Assembly (NCBI GenBank): GCA_964247725.1
Contig: CAXTVM010000003.1
Location: 97,405 to 161,404, forward strand
Reading direction: 5' to 3'
Length of the DNA stretch: 64,000 nucleotides
From: Lichenicola sp964247725
Lineage (GTDB): Bacteria; Pseudomonadota; Alphaproteobacteria; Acetobacterales; Acetobacteraceae
Shown here: one piece after another, positions 59,581 to 64,000 of the stretch
Numbering within the stretch: the stretch's first letter is position 1
Layout of the letters: each line of letters begins with the position of its first letter
Position numbers and translations under genes: made by a program
The notes under the pieces: generated by a model
What the model saw: the letters and a program-made list of their open reading frames with translations, nothing else
What the model was told of the DNA's origin: nothing
The model's database searches: none

Positions 59581-60425
59581 CAGCGTGCGGCATCGCCCCA
59601 GGTCGAGAGCCGCACCCCCGCCCGGCGCAGCAGGCCCGGCAGCGCCGGGTCGCACAGCGCGTCGAGCTCGGCCTGGTGCCGGTAGGCCGGCATCAGCCGG
59701 TCCAGCAGCGCGTCGCGCCCGGCGGCGGGATGGAGGTAGACCTCCGACAGCCCGTCCGGGAGGCGGGGCACCAGCGACCGCACCCGCTCCACGGTCATGC
59801 CGCCGCTCCAGGCGATGCCGAAGCAGTGGTCGTTGGTGGCGAGCCCGGCCGCGCGCGCCTGCCCGCGCAGCCGCCGCGTCCAGCGCCGCAGCGCCCGCGC
59901 CCCGGCCGGGTCCGCTCCACCCGGCTCCGCCCAGCCCAGCGGCGGCTCCGTCGGCACCCGCAGCGCCGGCAGCCCGTGCCGGCGGCCGGCCTCGATCAGC
60001 AGGGCGCCCACCGTCGGGTGCAGGTGCATGTGCTTGTGCGCGTTGGCGTGGTCGAGGCGCAGGCCGGTGGCGGCGAAGGCGTCGAACTGCGCCCCGATCT
60101 CGGCTGCCAGCTGTCTGCGCGCCGCCGGCCGGAAGGCGTAGCGGCAGGCCAGCGACAGCTGGCCGGACCCGAACCAGCCGTCCGTGCCCGCCAGCAGCGG
60201 GATCTCCGCCGGCGGCAGCACCGCCGGGCCCTCGACCGCCACCACGTGCAGCCCGACCCGCAACGCCGGCAGCCGCCGCGCCCGCCTCACCGCATCGTCC
60301 GCCGCCGGCCCCGCCACCATCAGGCTGGCGGTGGACAGCAGCCCGTTGCGATGGGCCCGCTCGACGCCCTCGTTGACGGCGGGAGACAGCCCGAAATCGT
60401 CCGCCGAGAGCAGCAGCCGCTTCAA
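59580..60425 (-). CDS. hpnK: Hopanoid biosynthesis deacetylase HpnK (ChbG/YdjC family)
   Basis: The 281-residue protein starts 'MKRLLLSADDFGLSPAVNEGVERAHRNGLLSTASLMVAG', the YdjC/HpnK metal-binding start (ADDFG), and has 'VGLHVVAVEGPAVLPP', 'LDHANAHKHMHLHPTV' (metal-ligand histidines) and 'DHCFGIAWSGGMT'. HpnK deacetylates the GlcNAc-modified bacteriohopanetetrol ether made by HpnI. Nine bases separate its start from the hpnJ stop. Gene order HpnI-HpnJ-HpnK supports the assignment. Confidence 0.92.
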   Translation of the reverse strand: MKRLLLSADDFGLSPAVNEGVERAHRNGLLSTASLMVAGPAADDAVRRARRLPALRVGLHVVAVEGPAVLPPAEIPLLAGTDGWFGSGQLSLACRYAFRPAARRQLAAEIGAQFDAFAATGLRLDHANAHKHMHLHPTVGALLIEAGRRHGLPALRVPTEPPLGWAEPGGADPAGARALRRWTRRLRGQARAAGLATNDHCFGIAWSGGMTVERVRSLVPRLPDGLSEVYLHPAAGRDALLDRLMPAYRHQAELDALCDPALPGLLRRAGVRLSTWGDAAR

Positions 60426-60434
60426 CGCGGCAGT

Positions 60435-61859
60435 TCAGGCGGCGTGCCGGTCGCGCAGGAACTGGAAGAACTCGACGCCCTCGCGCAGCCGGCGGCGCAT
60501 CATCTGCGGGCTGCGCACCATCTCGCCCACGATCGAGGCGATCTTCGGCGCCCGGAAGTAGAACTTCCGGTAGAACAGCTCGACGCTGTCGAAGATCTCG
60601 GTGTGCGAGAGGTGGGGGTAGTGCAGCGGCGCGATCTGCACCCCGTTCTCGTCGATCAGCTCGGCGTTGGCCTCGTCGAGCCAGCCGTTCTCGGTCGCCT
60701 GGCGGTGCAGGAAGGTGCCGGGATAGGGGGCCGCCAGCGAGACCTGCATGGTGTGCGGGTTGATCTCCTTGGCGAACGCGATCGTCTCCTGGATCGTCTC
60801 CCGGCTCTCGCCCGGCAGGCCCAGGATGAAGGTGCCGTGGATCTTGATGCCGAGCTCGTGGCAGTCCTTGGTGAACTGCCGGGCGACCTCGATCCGCATG
60901 CCCTTCTTGATGTTGTGCAGGATCTGCTGGTTGCCGCTCTCGTAGCCGACCAGCAGCAGGCGCAGCCCGTTGTCCCGGAGCACCCGCAGCGTGTCGCGCG
61001 GCACGTTGGCCTTGGCGTTGCAGGACCAGGTGACGCCGAGCCGGCCCAGCTCGCGCGCGATCGCCTCGGCGCGCGGCAGGTCGTCGGTGAAGGTGTCGTC
61101 GTCGAAGAAGAACTCGCGCACCTGCGGGAACAGCTTCTGGGCGTGCGCGATCTCGGCCGCGACGTGCGCCGGGCTGCGGGTGCGGTAGACGTGGCCGCCC
61201 ACGGTCTGCGGCCACAGGCAGAAGGTGCAGCGCGACTTGCAGCCCCGGCCCGAGTAGATCGAGACGTAGGGGTGCATCAGGTAGCCGATGAAGTAGTCCT
61301 CGATGCGCAGGTCGCGGGCGTACACGTCGGTGACGAACGGCAGCGTGTCCATGTCGTGGATCAGCTGGCGGTCCCGGTTGTGGACCACGGCGCCGCTGGC
61401 GTCGCGCCAGGAGATGCCGTCGACGTCCGCGAGGTCGCGGCCCTCGGCGACCTCCCTGATGGTGAAGTCGAACTCGTTGCGGGCGACGAAGTCGATCGGC
61501 GCACCCTTGAGCAGGCTCTCCTCCGGCTGCACCGCGACCTTGGCCCCGACCATGCCGATCACGAGAGACGGCTTCGCCTCCTTCAGCATCGCCGCGACCT
61601 TCACGTCGGAGGCGAACGAGGGCGTCGAGGTGTGCAGCACCACCAGGTCGCGGTCGCGGACGTCGGCCAGCACCGGCTCCATGCCGATCCGCGCCGGCGG
61701 CGCGTCGATCAGCCGGCTGTCCGGGATCAGCGCCGCCGGCTGCGCCAGCCAGGTCGGATACCAGAACGACTTGATCTCGCGCTTTGCCTGGTAGCGGGAG
61801 CCGGCGCCGCCGTCGAAGCCGTCGAACGAGGGCGGCTGCAGGAACAGGGTCTTCATCAT
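60435..61859 (-). CDS. hpnJ: Hopanoid biosynthesis radical SAM protein HpnJ
   Basis: HpnJ converts the glucosaminyl ether of bacteriohopanetetrol to the cyclitol ether by radical ring contraction. The 474-residue protein has an N-terminal B12-binding-like half ('MMKTLFLQPPSFDGFDGGAGSRYQAKREIKSFWYPTWLAQPA') and the radical SAM cluster motif 'GRGCKSRCTFCLWPQT' (CXXXCXXC near residue 206). 'FFFDDDTFTDDLPRAEAI' and 'LVGYESGNQQILHNIKKGM' follow. Length is typical. Confidence 0.94.
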   Translation of the reverse strand: MMKTLFLQPPSFDGFDGGAGSRYQAKREIKSFWYPTWLAQPAALIPDSRLIDAPPARIGMEPVLADVRDRDLVVLHTSTPSFASDVKVAAMLKEAKPSLVIGMVGAKVAVQPEESLLKGAPIDFVARNEFDFTIREVAEGRDLADVDGISWRDASGAVVHNRDRQLIHDMDTLPFVTDVYARDLRIEDYFIGYLMHPYVSIYSGRGCKSRCTFCLWPQTVGGHVYRTRSPAHVAAEIAHAQKLFPQVREFFFDDDTFTDDLPRAEAIARELGRLGVTWSCNAKANVPRDTLRVLRDNGLRLLLVGYESGNQQILHNIKKGMRIEVARQFTKDCHELGIKIHGTFILGLPGESRETIQETIAFAKEINPHTMQVSLAAPYPGTFLHRQATENGWLDEANAELIDENGVQIAPLHYPHLSHTEIFDSVELFYRKFYFRAPKIASIVGEMVRSPQMMRRRLREGVEFFQFLRDRHAA

Positions 61860-61970
61860 GGGTGAACTCTATCCTCGGGACCGGCCGACGCCTGGGTGAA
61901 TACGCTTGCCCGCGGCGCCTGTCAGCCTGTCCGTCGCGCGGGTCCGGGCATCGGCCGTGGCCGCTTGGCC

Positions 61971-63149
61971 TCAATCTCCGGCGTCGGCGCCGGAATGCAG
62001 CGGCTGCAGCACGCGCGCGGGCAGCTGCATGGTCTGCCCGCGCCAGGCGACGCGGCGGCCGATCAGGCTGCCCAGCATCACGGCGGCCGACAGCCAGTCG
62101 CGCAGCGGCAGCCAGGCGACCGGCAGCGTCGGGCCGTCGCCCAGCACCCGGTCGATCGCCGACGCCGTCCCGGCCCGCACCAGCCAGACCAGCGCCAGCA
62201 CCGCCCAGCCGGTAGCCGACAGCGGCGCCATCAGCACCGGCAGCGTGGCCCAGAACAGCGGCAGCTGGATCGCCGACGCGGTGTAGCCGACCGGCTCGAC
62301 GCTGCATACCGTGCGGCCCCAGCGCAGCTCGTGCGAGAACAGGTCGCGCAGGCTGGTCTCGCCGATGGTGGTGACGGTGAGCGTGTCGGCGATCGCGATC
62401 GAATGGCCGGCCGAGCGCACCAGCCGGCCCAGCGCGGAATCGTCGGCGATGTGCGACGACAGCGACGCCAGGCCGCCGATCGCCTCCAGGGTGCGGCGGC
62501 GGATCGCCATGGTGGCGCCGAGGCAGTCCTGCCGGCCGAGCAGCCGCGACATCAGCACGCCCGGCATGAAGTTGTGGTTCACCTGGCCGGCGCCGAGCCG
62601 GCGCGACAGCATGCCGCTCGCGGCCCGCCCTCCGTAGAGGGTGGTGACGAGGCCGATCCCCGGCCGATACAACGCCTCGACCACGCGCCGCAGGTAGGCG
62701 GGTTCCGCGTGGATGTCGGAGTCCGACAGCACCAGCAGCTCGTGGCGAGCCAGCGGCAGCATGTTGATGAGGTTGGCGACCTTGCGGTTGGCGCCGTGCG
62801 CGGTCGGATCCACCACCAGGTCGATCTCGAGGTCGGGATACCGGTGCCGCAGCCGCGACACCACGGCGATCGCCGGATCCGTGCGGCTCTGCACGCCGAA
62901 CACGATCTGCATCCGCGGGTAGTCCTGGGCGCAGAAGCTGGCCAGCGCCGCTTCCAGCAGGGGTTCGTCGCCGTGCAGCGGCTTGAGCACCGTCACCGGC
63001 GGCAGCGCTTGGCCGGCCGGCAGCGGCGCCCCGCGGCGGCCGAAGCGGCGTACCAGGCTGGCCCCCACGATCGCCTGCACGCAGCCCAGCCCCGCCAGCA
63101 GGTCGGCGATGGCACCCGTGACAGCGAGCGGCGTGTGGAGAGAAATCAT
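61971..63149 (-). CDS. hpnI: Hopanoid biosynthesis glycosyltransferase HpnI
   Basis: HpnI transfers GlcNAc from UDP-GlcNAc to bacteriohopanetetrol. The 392-residue GT2-type protein has an N-terminal membrane segment, 'PPVTVLKPLHGDEPLLEAALASFCAQDYPRMQIVFGVQ', 'LLVLSDSDIHAEPAYL' (DXD-like metal site), 'QDCLGATMAIRRRTLEAIGG' and 'RWGRTVCSVEP' (QXXRW-like), with C-terminal hydrophobic helices. It precedes hpnJ by 111 bp, a spacer that holds nothing I recognise. Confidence 0.92.
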   Translation of the reverse strand: MISLHTPLAVTGAIADLLAGLGCVQAIVGASLVRRFGRRGAPLPAGQALPPVTVLKPLHGDEPLLEAALASFCAQDYPRMQIVFGVQSRTDPAIAVVSRLRHRYPDLEIDLVVDPTAHGANRKVANLINMLPLARHELLVLSDSDIHAEPAYLRRVVEALYRPGIGLVTTLYGGRAASGMLSRRLGAGQVNHNFMPGVLMSRLLGRQDCLGATMAIRRRTLEAIGGLASLSSHIADDSALGRLVRSAGHSIAIADTLTVTTIGETSLRDLFSHELRWGRTVCSVEPVGYTASAIQLPLFWATLPVLMAPLSATGWAVLALVWLVRAGTASAIDRVLGDGPTLPVAWLPLRDWLSAAVMLGSLIGRRVAWRGQTMQLPARVLQPLHSGADAGD

Positions 63150-63192
63150 GAGGTTGCTGGGGACCCTGGTCGGCTGAGCCGGGTTCGGACGA

Positions 63193-63870
63193 TCAGCTCT
63201 GCGAGAAGGCCCGGGTCTTCTTCCTGAGGCTGTCGATGAGCGGCGTAGCATCCCCCGAGATCAGGCTGGAACCGAAATCGGCACGCTGCACGGCCACCTG
63301 GCTTATGTTGCCGTTGAGTAACACGTCGACGACCTGCCAGCCAGCCGGACCCTGGCGCATGACGTAGTTCACATCGGTGCCGCCGTCGCCGGCGACGATC
63401 CGCGTATGCACGATCTGCTCGCCCGCCAGCGGCGAGGCGGTCGCGGCCGGGTTCACCTGGAACCGGTCGGTGCCGCCGGGGGCGAAGTTCGACACGTAGC
63501 GGGCGATGGTGAACTGCCGGAACTGGTCGAGGAGCTGCTGCTTCTGCGTGTCGGGCAGGGTGCGGTAGCGCTGCCCGAGCGAGTTCTGCAGCACCACCTG
63601 CAGGTTGAACACGGTGTCGATCGCCGGCGCCAGGACCTGCGCCCGCTGCGCGAAGCCGCCCGACATCCGCTCGATCCGGGTCAGCCGGTCGCACAGCAGC
63701 GATATGGGTGCTGGGGCACCCGACGCGCTGGCGGGGATGGGGACGGCCTGGTTGCCGGAACCGGTCTCGGCACCAGCCTGGAGACCAGTCTGGGCCAAGC
63801 CCACCGCCGGCATCGCCGCTATGCCGAGGCATCCCATGCACAGCAGCGGAAGGAGCTTGAGGACGTGCAT
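63193..63870 (-). CDS. hpnM: MlaC/Ttg2D-like periplasmic lipid-binding protein HpnM
   Basis: The 225-residue protein has a signal peptide (hydrophobic 'LLPLLCMGCLGIAAMPAVGLAQ', residues about 7-28) and an MlaC-type domain: 'VFNLQVVLQNSLGQRYRTLPDTQKQQLLDQFRQFTIARYVSNF', 'VHTRIVAGDGGTDVNYVMRQG' and 'WQVVDVLLNGNISQVAVQRADFGSSL'. HpnM is thought to carry hopanoids or phospholipids across the periplasm. I choose the ATG at 63870 over one at 63894 because it gives a standard signal peptide. The remaining 130 bp to the window end show no clear gene. Confidence 0.88.
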   Translation of the reverse strand: MHVLKLLPLLCMGCLGIAAMPAVGLAQTGLQAGAETGSGNQAVPIPASASGAPAPISLLCDRLTRIERMSGGFAQRAQVLAPAIDTVFNLQVVLQNSLGQRYRTLPDTQKQQLLDQFRQFTIARYVSNFAPGGTDRFQVNPAATASPLAGEQIVHTRIVAGDGGTDVNYVMRQGPAGWQVVDVLLNGNISQVAVQRADFGSSLISGDATPLIDSLRKKTRAFSQS

Positions 63871-64000
63871 GGCGCTAGGATGTCGGAGCTGCACGAGGGA
63901 AAGGCAAGCCCTGGAGGTGGTGGAGCGATGGCCTCTCCTCCCCCACCACCACTCCCAGTGCGCTGAGGGCGATGGCGGCGATATGTCGTGCGGACAGTCC

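Overview
The window is about 64 kb of very GC-rich DNA from an alphaproteobacterium. The gene content and layout fit Acetobacteraceae (Rhodospirillales): hopanoid hpn genes, lipid A/Kdo genes, a full polyhydroxybutyrate (PHB) system, and the alphaproteobacterial orders DUF3576-leuS-lptE-holA and tsaE-murU-addB-addA-trxA. Placement is by inference from gene families; no rRNA is present. It is a draft assembly: a 100-N gap sits inside a (CCAG)n microsatellite at 36438-36537.

Layout. 1-4600: lolA, a CsbD-like stress protein, nagA, rsmI and an LpoA-like lipoprotein. 4600-5172: a truncated repeat, a cloverleaf-like inverted-repeat element and a small unknown gene. 5336-9276 (minus): lipid A/Kdo operon (DUF374 acyltransferase, waaA, lpxK, LpxL-type acyltransferase), then aroC and fabI. 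11518-19826: pdxH, bactofilin, adenosine kinase, typA, an acid-shock-like secreted peptide, ampG-like permease, selO. 20079-22989: an orphan BTAD/TolB-like/TPR regulator and an azoreductase. 23357-28362: DUF3576 lipoprotein, leuS, lptE, holA. 28398-28710: a tRNA-Arg(CCU) interrupted by a 236-nt group I intron of the Azoarcus type. 28827-30420: an AT-richer accessory patch with a HEPN-like gene broken by two in-frame TAG codons. 30524-35617: GntR regulator, amidase and TonB-dependent receptor, probably one uptake/catabolic locus. 36593-45689: PHB metabolism (bdhA, a serine hydrolase, a PhaC-like hydrolase with a PhaE-like partner, phaC, phasin, phaB, PHB-depolymerase-type esterase with a coupled ribbon-helix-helix protein). 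45768-50116 (minus): DUF6489, dadA, a GST, alr and an FNR-type reductase, with alr and dadA forming an alanine racemisation/oxidation pair. 50290-58549: tsaE, murU (without the usual amgK), addB, addA, trxA, tightly overlapped. 58711-63870 (minus): hpnM, hpnI, hpnJ, hpnK and a CHAD protein coupled to the end of the hopanoid operon.

The most striking non-gene signal is a family of modular palindromic elements, eleven copies of about 80-180 bp. Each is built of nested GC hairpins (outer arms CCAGGGGC/GCCCCTGG). They lie at gene ends, inside an operon and in three divergent promoter regions. In three copies the tip of a different hairpin is replaced by the same 27-bp hairpin module, in both orientations. 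In two places the element has been captured as the C-terminal tail of a protein.
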